This document shows, piece after piece, positions 43,438-52,396 of a DNA stretch of 64,000 bases. Numbering within the stretch: position 1 is the first letter of the stretch; each line of letters opens with the position of its first letter. A program made the translations under genes and the position numbers. The notes beneath the pieces were generated by a model. That model was not told the origin of the DNA, searched no databases, and saw only the letters and a program-made list of their open reading frames with translations. This DNA comes from Robertmurraya korlensis. Its GTDB lineage: Bacteria > Bacillota > Bacilli > Bacillales > Cytobacillaceae. Location of the stretch: positions 1-64,000 of the forward strand of contig NZ_JAMBNS010000013.1 of assembly GCF_023715225.1 (NCBI RefSeq). Reading direction: 5' to 3'.

Positions 43438-43818
43438 TTTCTTTGCAGAATATTATAAATTCTTCTGACCAACTCGTCAAGAGAATCCTTCATTATTATA
43501 CTTCCCCTATATTGGCAACAAATTTGTTATCTATAATAACCTACTATGACAAAATATGGTTGTTTTCTCCTCAAAAGGTCTTTTATTCCTATCTCTTCCT
43601 TTTGTTACCGATACATTGGTATGATTTTTACACCTTTTTAGCGGTTCTAAACTCTTCTTCTATTTTCATCTATTAATAAACCACACATACCATTTTGTAC
43701 CATTTTTAAAAAACTAATCATATAGACCCACCTGATTATTTTATTAAAAGGTAGTTGTATCTAAGAGAAATTTGTCGAATATTTTATAAATTAGGACTAT
43801 ATAATCAACTTTATAAAC
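43438..43818. other. Gene-free stretch between the proBA leader and the nucleotidase promoter
   Basis: AT-rich, with no believable gene; an open frame at 43443-43676 has no ribosome binding site. Promoters for both divergent transcripts should lie here and just to the right. Confidence 0.45.
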
Positions 43819-43862
43819 CTAACAATTTTTTAACACCACCTTAACAATAACCATGCTATATT
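43819..43862 (+). promoter_or_regulatory. Triple PhoP box and promoter of the secreted nucleotidase gene
   Basis: CTAACA (43819-43824), TTAACA (43830-43835) and TTAACA (43841-43846) are spaced by exactly five bases each, the TTAACA-N5 pattern of B. subtilis PhoP boxes, followed ten bases later by a TATATT -10 (43857-43862). There is no -35, as usual for PhoP-activated promoters. Confidence 0.85.
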
Positions 43863-43915
43863 ACACCTTAGAGACCCTAAATATCTCAATAATAGAATAA
43901 GGATGGGTGGATCGA

Positions 43916-46900
43916 ATGAAACTGCAAAGCAAAAAAAAGGGTAAAAAGATTTTATCTAGCACACTCGCTCTCAGCATGATCGCAGCACCGTTAATACCAA
44001 CCAATGTACTTGCAGCAAAGCCTTCCGTTGACAAAGTTCAATCAGAAGTTGAACTTCGTATCATGGAGACAACTGATATTCATACGAATCTATTAGACTT
44101 TGATTATTACAAAAATGCAGCCGCTCCAAAGTTAGGTTTGGCAAAAACTGCGACACTTGTAAAAGAAGCACGAGCACAGGTAGATAACTCTGTACTAGTA
44201 GACAATGGTGATCTTATTCAAGGGACTCCTCTTGGAACTTACAAAGCCAAGATTGACCCGTTAGAGGATGGAGAAGTTCACCCAGCTATTAAAGCAATGA
44301 ACTTAATGGGTTATGATATGGCAACCCTTGGAAACCACGAGTTCAACTACGGGTTAGAATATCTTGATGAAGTATATGATGATGCGGACTTCTCGTTCGT
44401 TAATGCGAACGTTTTTGTAGATGATCATGATAACGACCCAACAAATGATGTCAATAAATATACTCCTTATAAAATTGTTGAGAAAAAAGTAACGGATGAA
44501 AACGGCAAAACAGCTGTTATTAAAATTGGTTATATCGGATTTGTCCCTCCTCAAATTAATGAGTGGGATAAAGCAAACTTAGATGGCAAGGTTATTACAA
44601 AGAATGTCGTAGAATCTGCCGAACGTTTTGTTCCAATGATGAAGGAAGAAGGAGCTGATGTAATTGTTGCAATGGCTCACTCTGGCTTCAGCAGCAATGA
44701 AACAAACACAGAAGATACGGTTTATGCATTAAGTAAGGTAGCAGGCATTGATGCCATAACTTTCTCACACACACACAAGGTATTCCCAGCTGCAAATGAA
44801 GCAAGCTTAGATGCTCTATTTAAGGGAGCTGACGGTAAGCCATTGCCTGGAGTTAACAATGCAAAAGGAACTATTAATGGCGTTGCAGCTGTACAAGCTG
44901 GTTACGGTGGTGGAGCTTTAGGTATTATCGACCTTACCCTACAAAAGGTAAAAGGAAAATGGTCTGTTGCAGACTCTCAATCTTCAACAAGAGCCATCGA
45001 TTCAGTAAAGCCAGATGAAAAAATTGTGAAAGCAGTAAAAGCTGACCACGATGCAACCATTGAATATGTAAACACTCCTATCGGAACAACTACCGATGAT
45101 ATTTATAGCTATTTTGCTCTTGTGCAAGATGATCCATCTATTCAAGTGGTGACAAATGCACAAAAATGGTATGTAGAAAAATATATTGGTCTAAACAAAC
45201 CAGAATTAAAAGATCTTCCTATTCTATCCGTTGGTGCGCCATTTAAAGCTGGACGTAACGGTGTGGATGAATATACAGAAATTAAAAAAGGTGACTTAAC
45301 GATTCGTAGCGCAGGTGACTTATACCTTTACGACAACACATTAAAAGCTGTGAAGGTCAAAGGTTCTGTTGTTAAGGAATGGATTGAAATGACTGCAGGG
45401 AAATATAATCAAATTGATCCTAGTGTAACAACTGCCCAAGAACTATTAAACCCAGCTTTCCCAGTGTATAACTTTGACGTAATTGATGGTGTTTCTTATC
45501 AAATTGACGTTACACAACCTGCTAAGTATGGAACAAATGGTGCTCTATTAAACCCTGAATCTAGTCGTGTCGTAAACCTAGAGTACAACGGAGAACCTGT
45601 TGACCCCGAGCAAGATTTTATAGTGGTGACTAACAACTACCGTGCTGGTGGCGGCGGTAACTTCCCAGGGCTAAAGGGCAGTGAACTTGTTGTTGATTCA
45701 GCAGATGAAAACCGTCAAATTTTAATGGATTATATTTCTGAAGTAAAAGAAATTACACCTACTGCTGATAACAATTGGTCAATCGCACCTATTTCAGGTG
45801 ATGTGAATGTGACTTTTACAACTTCACCAAAGGCTGAGCAATACATTGGTGAAAATAGCCCATTCTCTTATACTGGCAAAACAGATGGAAAAGGATTTGG
45901 TATTTTCAATATTGACCTAAACCGCGGAGTGAAGGTACAGCTTTTAGGTGTAAATGACTTACACGGTCAATTAGATACGGTGACAACCGTTTCTGGTTCC
46001 AAAGCTGGACAAATTGAATATACAGCTGGTGCTCTAAAACAAGAAGAAGCAACTAATCCTAATACGTTAATTTTACATGCTGGAGATATGATCGGTGGAA
46101 GCCCACTAATTTCGGCCCTTTTCCAAGATGAACCAACGATTGAAGTTCTAGAGGCAATCGGATTTGATGCTGGTACTCTAGGAAACCATGAGTTTGATGA
46201 AGGAATTGATGAATTAAAACGTATCATCAATGGTGGAGACCATCCAAACGGTAACCCTGGTTATGACGGGATCAACTTCCCTCTTGTGGCAGCAAATGCT
46301 TATGATACGAGAGACGGTGAGTTAATTACTGAACCATATACCGTGCTTAAGACGGGTGGACAAAAGATTGGTGTGATCGGGGTTGTTACTCAAGAAACTC
46401 CTTCTATGATTGTTAGAAAAGGCAATGAGACTCTTCAAATTACAGATGAAGTAGAAGCCATTAACAAGTACACAGCTGAATTAAAAGCTCAAGATGTAGA
46501 AGCGATTGTTGTTCTTGCACATAATCCAGCTACACAAACAGGCTATACAGATTCCTATGATGCTAGTAAAATCGCAGAACAAGTGAATGATGAAGTAGAT
46601 GTCATTTTTGCTGCCCACAACCATGTGAAAGTAAACCGTGTTGTTGATAATAAGCTGATTGTACAAGCCTATTCCTACGGTTCTGCATTCTCTGATGTAG
46701 ACTTAGAAATTGATCCTTTCACAGGAGATATTTTCAAGAAATCAGCAGAAATTAAAACGGTTTTCCAAGATAAATACACTCCAGATCCAAAAGTTGCTGA
46801 CATTATGAAAAAGTATGCCGCTAAGGTAGAACCTATTAAAGCACAGGTGATAGGACAATCTCTTACGACTCTTGAAAAAGGATACCCAACTGTTGCTAGC

Positions 46901-47422
46901 CAAAATAGTGATCTACCTCTAGGTAACTTAATCGCTGATGGCATGAAAAAGGCAATGGATTCTGACTTTGCGTTAATGAACGGCGGTGGAGTTCGCTCTC
47001 CTCTTGAAGCAGGTGAAGTCACATACGGTGATCTTTTCGCTATTCAGCCTTTTGGTAATGTTCTGAACAAAGTGAATCTAAGTGGTGCCGATTTACGTGT
47101 CATCCTGGATGAACAAATTACAGCAAGAGGGCTTGACTACCATATCTCTGGATTCAAGTACACATACACATATGACAATACGTCAAAAACTGGAAAAGTC
47201 GTGGATATCACCTTACCAGATGGAACTCCAATTGACCCAGCTAAAGAATATAGTGTGGTTGTAAACAACTATATGTACGGCAATATCAGCACAAGCATCG
47301 GAAAGCTTTCTACTGATATGGAAGTAGGAGATGTAGATTTAGATGCGACGGTAAAGTATGTTAAATCATTAACTTCTGCAATCGACTATAAGTCTGAAGG
47401 AAGAATTAAAAGAGTAAACTAA
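43916..47422 (+). CDS. Secreted bifunctional 2',3'-cyclic-nucleotide phosphodiesterase / 5'-nucleotidase
   Basis: Exported enzyme of 1168 aa, YfkN-like, releasing phosphate from nucleotides outside the cell. Signal peptide ending VLAA. Two tandem enzyme units: first metallophosphatase (about residues 45-345; METTDIHTN, NGDLIQGTPLG, TLGNHEFNYGL) plus 5'-nucleotidase C domain; second metallophosphatase (about 680-910; VNDLHGQLD, AGDMIGGSPL, TLGNHEFDEG) plus C domain. Unlike B. subtilis YfkN it has no C-terminal sorting signal, so it should be released. ATG 43916 is preferred over an in-frame GTG at 43907. The triple PhoP box implies induction by phosphate starvation. Confidence 0.93.
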   Translation: MKLQSKKKGKKILSSTLALSMIAAPLIPTNVLAAKPSVDKVQSEVELRIMETTDIHTNLLDFDYYKNAAAPKLGLAKTATLVKEARAQVDNSVLVDNGDLIQGTPLGTYKAKIDPLEDGEVHPAIKAMNLMGYDMATLGNHEFNYGLEYLDEVYDDADFSFVNANVFVDDHDNDPTNDVNKYTPYKIVEKKVTDENGKTAVIKIGYIGFVPPQINEWDKANLDGKVITKNVVESAERFVPMMKEEGADVIVAMAHSGFSSNETNTEDTVYALSKVAGIDAITFSHTHKVFPAANEASLDALFKGADGKPLPGVNNAKGTINGVAAVQAGYGGGALGIIDLTLQKVKGKWSVADSQSSTRAIDSVKPDEKIVKAVKADHDATIEYVNTPIGTTTDDIYSYFALVQDDPSIQVVTNAQKWYVEKYIGLNKPELKDLPILSVGAPFKAGRNGVDEYTEIKKGDLTIRSAGDLYLYDNTLKAVKVKGSVVKEWIEMTAGKYNQIDPSVTTAQELLNPAFPVYNFDVIDGVSYQIDVTQPAKYGTNGALLNPESSRVVNLEYNGEPVDPEQDFIVVTNNYRAGGGGNFPGLKGSELVVDSADENRQILMDYISEVKEITPTADNNWSIAPISGDVNVTFTTSPKAEQYIGENSPFSYTGKTDGKGFGIFNIDLNRGVKVQLLGVNDLHGQLDTVTTVSGSKAGQIEYTAGALKQEEATNPNTLILHAGDMIGGSPLISALFQDEPTIEVLEAIGFDAGTLGNHEFDEGIDELKRIINGGDHPNGNPGYDGINFPLVAANAYDTRDGELITEPYTVLKTGGQKIGVIGVVTQETPSMIVRKGNETLQITDEVEAINKYTAELKAQDVEAIVVLAHNPATQTGYTDSYDASKIAEQVNDEVDVIFAAHNHVKVNRVVDNKLIVQAYSYGSAFSDVDLEIDPFTGDIFKKSAEIKTVFQDKYTPDPKVADIMKKYAAKVEPIKAQVIGQSLTTLEKGYPTVASQNSDLPLGNLIADGMKKAMDSDFALMNGGGVRSPLEAGEVTYGDLFAIQPFGNVLNKVNLSGADLRVILDEQITARGLDYHISGFKYTYTYDNTSKTGKVVDITLPDGTPIDPAKEYSVVVNNYMYGNISTSIGKLSTDMEVGDVDLDATVKYVKSLTSAIDYKSEGRIKRVN

Positions 47423-47434
47423 TACCCTTGCTCT

Positions 47435-47464
47435 CAGGAGACCATGTTCTCTTGAGAGCTTTTT
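47435..47464 (+). terminator. Terminator after the nucleotidase gene
   Basis: GCTCTCAGGAGA-ccatgt-TCTCTTGAGAGC then tttttc. A second hairpin GCCCCCT/AGGGGGC at 47479-47497 lies next to the convergent small gene. Confidence 0.85.
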
Positions 47465-47507
47465 CACTTTGCTATACGATAGCCCCCTTTAATAGGGGGC
47501 ATTTATT

Positions 47508-47786
47508 TTAGCTATTCCAGAACATAAATACGGCAAAGGCAATCACCCATACCATCGGAACTAGATTAAGAATAACGGCAAGCTTCTTTCTTTTTTGATG
47601 AAATACCCAAGAAAGGATAGAGCTAACAATAATTGCAACCGGATATAAGGTAATAATTAAGACAAATAAAGAATTATAGAAACCAATCCCTGCATCAAAG
47701 CTCATAAAAGACATACCCCAAATAACAAACCAAGGCAGTAAAGATAAAACATATAGGATTTGAGTAATCATTAAAAATAGCTTCAC
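47508..47786 (-). CDS. Small three-helix membrane protein, unknown
   Basis: Protein of 92 aa if started at GTG 47786, which has ggaggag eight bases upstream; the ATG at 47801 would put that site inside the gene and has none of its own. Three hydrophobic helices and a basic HQKRKK loop between the second and third. No family recognised. Confidence 0.65.
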   Translation of the reverse strand: MKLFLMITQILYVLSLLPWFVIWGMSFMSFDAGIGFYNSLFVLIITLYPVAIIVSSILSWVFHQKRKKLAVILNLVPMVWVIAFAVFMFWNS

Positions 47787-47909
47787 TTGTTTCTCCTCCA
47801 TAAAAGCTTTTGTCCCTTACTTATTATCAAAATCTTAATATATAAAGAAGTATATTACATGTTTTACCTATGTTATTAATACTTCCTGGGAAATTTTTTA
47901 GGAAAATAA

Positions 47910-47942
47910 ATGATCCCTTTATCTAGAAATAGACAAAGGGAT
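47910..47942 (-). terminator. Terminator of the parM-parR operon
   Basis: GATCCCTTTaTCTA / TAGAcAAAGGGATC stem followed on the minus strand by atttatttt. Confidence 0.65.
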
Positions 47943-47951
47943 CAGGTATGG

Positions 47952-48536
47952 CTATTTATTCATTTTGGAAAGAAAATCACCTAAAAGACTATCAAGGTCA
48001 TTCTCATGATCTTGCTCGTCGTCCGTTTCTTCAAGTTCTTCATGGCTGATACTTTCCCAGCTAAAGGCATCTAGATCGTCTTCTGATGCCTCTAGCTCTT
48101 TTGAAACGGCTATTTCAGGGATAGGCTCGATGAAATGCGCATCAAGATTAGAATCCTCTTCCTGTAAATATAGTGCTTCAGAGATATCTAGAGCATTACT
48201 ATTTAAGGACGCGAGCAAGGCAGTGGCTCGAACAGGATCCGTTAACAGCTGGTACATGATACTTCCAAGCAAAGCCTCTGAATGCTCATGCTTTAACCAG
48301 TTTCGTTGGGATTTGCTTAATTTATGAGGAATGGGAATCGTGATTGTTTCCTGCTCCCTGGATGAAGACTGGCTTACTCCCTGCATGACAAATTCAGCTA
48401 TTTTACTAGAAAAATTTCTTCTTTCGGTTTCCTTCAACTTTTGTAAATACTTTAATAAATGGTCTGGTGTATCAGATGGAATTCGAAAGGAGATTGCTTG
48501 GCCTCTCTTCACTTCATTGGAAGCTGATCTTTTCAT
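47952..48536 (-). CDS. parR: ParR-like centromere-binding adaptor (RHH protein)
   Basis: Protein of 194 aa. Residues about 12-52 have the ribbon-helix-helix pattern of ParR proteins (strand GQAISFRIPS, then HLLKYLQKLKE and SSKIAEFVMQGV). The middle is helical, and the C-terminal 60 residues are strongly acidic, ending LDSLLGDFLSKMNK; in known ParR proteins the C-terminal tail caps the ParM filament. It begins 8 bp after the parM-like stop, and the iteron array lies upstream of both. Assignment rests on the fold pattern and gene order rather than on identity. Confidence 0.75.
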   Translation of the reverse strand: MKRSASNEVKRGQAISFRIPSDTPDHLLKYLQKLKETERRNFSSKIAEFVMQGVSQSSSREQETITIPIPHKLSKSQRNWLKHEHSEALLGSIMYQLLTDPVRATALLASLNSNALDISEALYLQEEDSNLDAHFIEPIPEIAVSKELEASEDDLDAFSWESISHEELEETDDEQDHENDLDSLLGDFLSKMNK

Positions 48537-48544
48537 ATCATCAC

Positions 48545-49720
48545 CTATGAATTCTTAACTGGTTCTTGGGCTTTCTTAGGCTTTTCAACTTTTCTCACAT
48601 AATCCGTAATAAGCTTGTAGTAGGCATTAGCCATCATCCAAATACTCTCTTTTTCATCTTCAAAAAATTCAATATTGTAACCATCTAAATTATTATTTAG
48701 TGTTTTAATATAATCCTTTAATACATGTGCGCCGCCACCAACAAAATAACATATTTCCGTTTGAGAGTTCTTTTGCCAAATATTCCTTAACAAACGGTAT
48801 TGTTTCTTGGCCAGCTCCAGTAAGATACGATCCGTTATATCATGAACACTCGTACGACTGCCTTTCACCATAATATGATTACGATCATTTTTTCTGGTGA
48901 TAATTTCTACAACATCACGACGGCTATCTAACTCGACCCCATGTTTTGTTCTTATTTCTTCTCTTATGGCTTCTAGAGATTCAGAAACGCCTAAATTAAA
49001 CCCTTGTGCCTTATCATCATCGACATTACGATTTTTAATCACTGCAATATCTGTGGAAAGTCCTCCAATGTCCTGAATAAGAATTCTTTTATCAATTAAA
49101 TCCTTGTTAATAATCTTCAGCTGGGTATCCATCACAAGATTAATATAAGCCGCAAAACCTTCTGGATATATTTTCACTTCGTTAAATTTAATATTTACTT
49201 TTAACCCTTGATACTTAGGTGTCACAAGAAATTCCACTTGGTGGACTGAACCGACTAATTTCGAACGATATCCCGCATCCTTCCCTTCCTTTACTTCTCG
49301 TAGTGGAAGGCCCGTCCCAAGCGTGTAATTTGCGTCAATCACTTGTTTTGATCTCGGAAAAACACCTGTATTCTCTTCTTTCACCGCATCCAATGCCAAG
49401 GTAGCAAAAAGCATAACCAATGTTTGATCCTCTTCTGATTTGCTGCTTCCCGGGTCCAATTCAGTTGCATTGCTGCTCTTCGTTGCAAGATTTCCTACTC
49501 GATAAATGGCATTATTGTCTTTTAAGGCAGGAGAATGAACCTTAATATGAATGCCATCAAAGGGATTTTTACTATCCAATTCCTCTATTCCAATGACTGG
49601 CCGATCTTCTGTATCCCGGGCAACAATATTCGGAATATTAATTTCATATTCCATCTCCCCAAAGATGGCTTTAATCGAGTCATTTCCAACATCTACTGCT
49701 GCAATTCTAGAGTTTGACAT
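48545..49720 (-). CDS. parM: ParM/StbA-family actin-like segregation ATPase
   Basis: Actin-like protein of 391 aa. Phosphate-1 AAVDVGNDSIKAIFG, phosphate-2 IQDIGGLSTDIAVIK, adenosine motif CYFVGGGAHVLKDYI. Overall order is that of ParM/StbA/Alp proteins that push DNA apart by filament growth. A 14-copy iteron array lies 130-305 bp upstream and a ParR-like gene follows, the parC-parM-parR order of type II partition systems. The flanks (proBA, serA, treP) look chromosomal, so this is either a resident chromosomal cassette or the trace of an integrated plasmid. Confidence 0.88.
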   Translation of the reverse strand: MSNSRIAAVDVGNDSIKAIFGEMEYEINIPNIVARDTEDRPVIGIEELDSKNPFDGIHIKVHSPALKDNNAIYRVGNLATKSSNATELDPGSSKSEEDQTLVMLFATLALDAVKEENTGVFPRSKQVIDANYTLGTGLPLREVKEGKDAGYRSKLVGSVHQVEFLVTPKYQGLKVNIKFNEVKIYPEGFAAYINLVMDTQLKIINKDLIDKRILIQDIGGLSTDIAVIKNRNVDDDKAQGFNLGVSESLEAIREEIRTKHGVELDSRRDVVEIITRKNDRNHIMVKGSRTSVHDITDRILLELAKKQYRLLRNIWQKNSQTEICYFVGGGAHVLKDYIKTLNNNLDGYNIEFFEDEKESIWMMANAYYKLITDYVRKVEKPKKAQEPVKNS

Positions 49721-49849
49721 AATAGATCATCCCTTCTCATTTAATAGATTTATAGCTTCTAGTTGCTGAATATTTGTATGTATCTTTCTATTAAAGCGTA
49801 TAGGAGATTACTAGATTATTCAATGAACCTTACTAAAAAGAAATGAAAT

Positions 49850-50025
49850 TGTAAACCTGTAAACAGCTTGTAAACAAAGGGATTTATGTAAACGCATTTG
49901 TAAACAACCACCACAAACACGTACACATATGATTAGACCGGGATGTATACATATTTGTATACATGTAAACACAAATGTATACGAGTTGTTTACATTTAGT
50001 AAACATGTATACGACTTTTGTAAAC
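49850..50025. repeat. parC: parC-like centromere: about 14 TGTAWAC iterons
   Basis: Heptamers TGTAAAC or TGTATAC begin at 49850, 49858, 49869, 49887, 49899, 49944, 49956, 49964, 49976, 50006 and 50019. Degenerate copies are at 49920 (CGTACAC) and 49998 (AGTAAAC), and one inverted copy at 49988 (GTTTACA). Spacing is mostly 8, 11-13 or multiples of about 12. This density in 176 bp, directly upstream of parM-parR, is what a ParR-binding centromere looks like; the set could also be the operon's autorepression site. Confidence 0.82.
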
Positions 50026-50059
50026 AAAGATTTTATGTTAGATGAACACCCAAAACATT

Positions 50060-50087
50060 CAAAAAGGTCCTACTATATGTAAGACCT
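50060..50087 (-). terminator. Terminator of the DUF3231 gene
   Basis: AGGTC-ctactatatgtaa-GACCT stem followed on the minus strand by ttttt. Confidence 0.65.
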
Positions 50088-50103
50088 AATTGCATTTTTT
50101 TAT

Positions 50104-50631
50104 TTATGATTTGTAATAAGGAGGAACACGTAGCCATTCCTTCTGCTCTAAGTATTGTTTTACTTGTAGCCCTGAAAGTGTCTTTTTCATAATAATCTTT
50201 GAAAACAGTAACCCAACATCTGCTCGTATGGACTCCGTAAGCCCTCTAGCAGCATATGTAACTCCAGCAGCTAAATTATAAGACAGCAAATTTGCCAGTT
50301 CCTCATCATTTAATTTTGCCCCCTCCGGAATATCACGAAAATCACCTACTGGCTTTTCAGGTGTACATTGTGGGAGTGGAACTCCTTCCTTTTTCAAAAA
50401 TTCTCTTAACTCGTCTCTGATGGGAATATGTAAATTCTCCTTTGAATCCAAGATGATTCTTTTTAGTTCCTCATCCTGAGCTAGATTGTACCCAAGTTCC
50501 TGGTTGCGCAAAGTAGTTTCCGTACCTAATAAGAAAAACCATAAATTCGAGACTTCCATTACATTTAATGGCTTTTTTTCTCCATCTAAAAATGGTTCAA
50601 ATGTGTCATGAATCACCTCAAAAAGATTCAT
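50104..50631 (-). CDS. DUF3231-family protein (single-domain, ferritin-like helical)
   Basis: Helical protein of 175 aa from ATG 50631 (ggagggg upstream). It has the all-helical pattern and the C-terminal EWLRVPPYY ending typical of DUF3231 proteins, which in Bacillus are usually double-length (about 330 aa) and linked to spores. Here only one repeat is present. Follows a GMC oxidoreductase gene by 65 bp on the same strand. Function unknown; the family call is from pattern recognition. Confidence 0.65.
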   Translation of the reverse strand: MNLFEVIHDTFEPFLDGEKKPLNVMEVSNLWFFLLGTETTLRNQELGYNLAQDEELKRIILDSKENLHIPIRDELREFLKKEGVPLPQCTPEKPVGDFRDIPEGAKLNDEELANLLSYNLAAGVTYAARGLTESIRADVGLLFSKIIMKKTLSGLQVKQYLEQKEWLRVPPYYKS

Positions 50632-50695
50632 CTGATAACCCCTCCAGGCAGTCAATTCCTATAGTAGTATCATGACCATTCATTTAGTAATCATA

Positions 50696-52396
50696 CTAAT
50701 TGAAGTATTTTTCAAATAGTTTTTCTCCTGTACGTGTCGCTAATGCCTGTGTCGTAAGAGTCGGGTTTACTCCACCTAACCCGTTAAAATGAACACTATT
50801 ATCAGCAATAAATAACTGTTTCACCTGGTAAGCTTCACCATTAGAATCAACTACAAACCCCATTCTCATGGTGCTTTCCAAATGAATCATGATTCCTGCT
50901 GGCCAGTTAGATGAGATTATTTCTTTCGCCCCTGCTTTATGCAAAACATAAGTAGCCATTTTCATCAGTTCTTTTCTTTTTTTTATAGATTTTTTCGTAG
51001 GAGTATAGCTCAAGATAGGTACTGGGCCATGTTCATCACTAACCGTAGGGTGGAGGTTCACTCCATTTCTCTGATCAACCTCATCGTCTGTAATGATTAG
51101 GATATTCAACGTTTTTCTGTAATTTACCATTAGATCCTTTAATTTGCTTCCAACAAGTTGATGATGAAATTCCCATTTGGACTGTTCTTTTTGATAAATA
51201 CTCCACCCAAATTGACTAATTCCATAGGAAAGAGAAGCTGTTAGTCCTGGGCTCATTCCAGCCGTTTGCAACGAACCAAAGCCAGGAAAATCAAATCTTG
51301 CACCACATGTATGTCCAATAAAAGGATTGATGTCAGTCTCCCCTAAGATAGACATAAGGTCTTTTTCATTAAAAATACCCGTTACCCAGTCCATATAGTG
51401 GTTTGTTAACCCCTTACCGACCCATGGATTTTCCGGGAGATTAGAATTTAACCAAAGTCGTGGGCTCTCTATACTACCTCCAGCAAGAACAACCACCTTT
51501 GCTCTTAGTTCTTCCTCTTCTCCTGTCCAAGTATCTCTAATACGAACTCCGGCCGCATGTAATTCTCGTGAATAACTGGTATCTGTTAAGATTTTTATGG
51601 TAAACGAATTAGGTCTAATCGTGACATTTCCAGTACTCAAAGCCAAAGGGATATAACTAACGTTGGTTGATCTCTTTGCAACCTTTTCTACGGAAGGTCC
51701 ATGTGGGCATCCATTTATACAATGACCACAAAGGGTGCACCCTTCCATCCACGATAATTGTTCAAGTGAAACATTTATATTGTTAAGATCTTTATTTACA
51801 GGTAAAATTGCGTTGGGCTGTGGACGATAGCCCGGACTGGTAACGTTTAAGGTTGCATTAAGGTTCCACCCCGCTCTTTTTGCTCCGAAATAAAATAATT
51901 CTTCCTTTGCCGTTGTTGGGGCAAAGTGAACTGGCAATGTGGCTTCTACCTTTTCATAATAAGGAATGAGCTCTCGATAAGAAAGTGGCCAAAATTGGTC
52001 GATGGCTGATGGAAACGCACGAGGAGAATTTGCTGTATAATGCTGTGTGGATCCTCCCACCCCTGCACTTTGCCAAATAATTTGCTTATGTGGCGCTAAG
52101 CGAATCCATGGTGCTCGATCTCTATTTGCTGGGCCCCATCGAAATCTACCTGTAACCAAATTGTTCATATTGTCCTCATACTTGTTCATTTGTTGCCTAT
52201 ATAGAGTAATATCTAAATCACTTTTTTCGGAACTTTCTTTATCCCCAGATGGAAGATTGGGATTGGGCCATTTTTGATTTCCGTACCACGGGCCTGCTTC
52301 TACAATTAGTACTTTTAACCCCTTTTCCCCAAGTTCCTTCGCTATCACTGCACCACCACCTCCAGCACCAATAACTATAACATCTGGATTAGACAT
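50696..52396 (-). CDS. GMC-family FAD-dependent oxidoreductase
   Basis: Flavoenzyme of 566 aa starting MSNPDVIVIGAGGGGAV (FAD-binding Rossmann motif) at ATG 52396, with aaaggggg upstream. A CTLCGHCINGCPHG segment (about residue 215) is a Cys-rich motif found in the gluconate 2-dehydrogenase/sorbosone-type branch. The C-terminal GMC_oxred_C region includes FIADNSVHFNGLGGVNPTLTTQALATR, with His and Asn as likely catalytic pair. It overlaps the upstream small-subunit gene by 8 bp. Substrate probably a sugar or alcohol; not determined. Confidence 0.88.
   Translation of the reverse strand: MSNPDVIVIGAGGGGAVIAKELGEKGLKVLIVEAGPWYGNQKWPNPNLPSGDKESSEKSDLDITLYRQQMNKYEDNMNNLVTGRFRWGPANRDRAPWIRLAPHKQIIWQSAGVGGSTQHYTANSPRAFPSAIDQFWPLSYRELIPYYEKVEATLPVHFAPTTAKEELFYFGAKRAGWNLNATLNVTSPGYRPQPNAILPVNKDLNNINVSLEQLSWMEGCTLCGHCINGCPHGPSVEKVAKRSTNVSYIPLALSTGNVTIRPNSFTIKILTDTSYSRELHAAGVRIRDTWTGEEEELRAKVVVLAGGSIESPRLWLNSNLPENPWVGKGLTNHYMDWVTGIFNEKDLMSILGETDINPFIGHTCGARFDFPGFGSLQTAGMSPGLTASLSYGISQFGWSIYQKEQSKWEFHHQLVGSKLKDLMVNYRKTLNILIITDDEVDQRNGVNLHPTVSDEHGPVPILSYTPTKKSIKKRKELMKMATYVLHKAGAKEIISSNWPAGIMIHLESTMRMGFVVDSNGEAYQVKQLFIADNSVHFNGLGGVNPTLTTQALATRTGEKLFEKYFN

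Noticed and set aside
43443-43676. Plus-strand frame of 77 codons after the proBA leader
   Set aside because: No ribosome binding site and overlaps the start of the antisense T-box leader; hydrophobic only because the DNA is T-rich.
49850-50025. CRISPR array
   Set aside because: Repeats are only 7 bp with irregular short gaps, and there are no spacers or cas genes; this is an iteron array.
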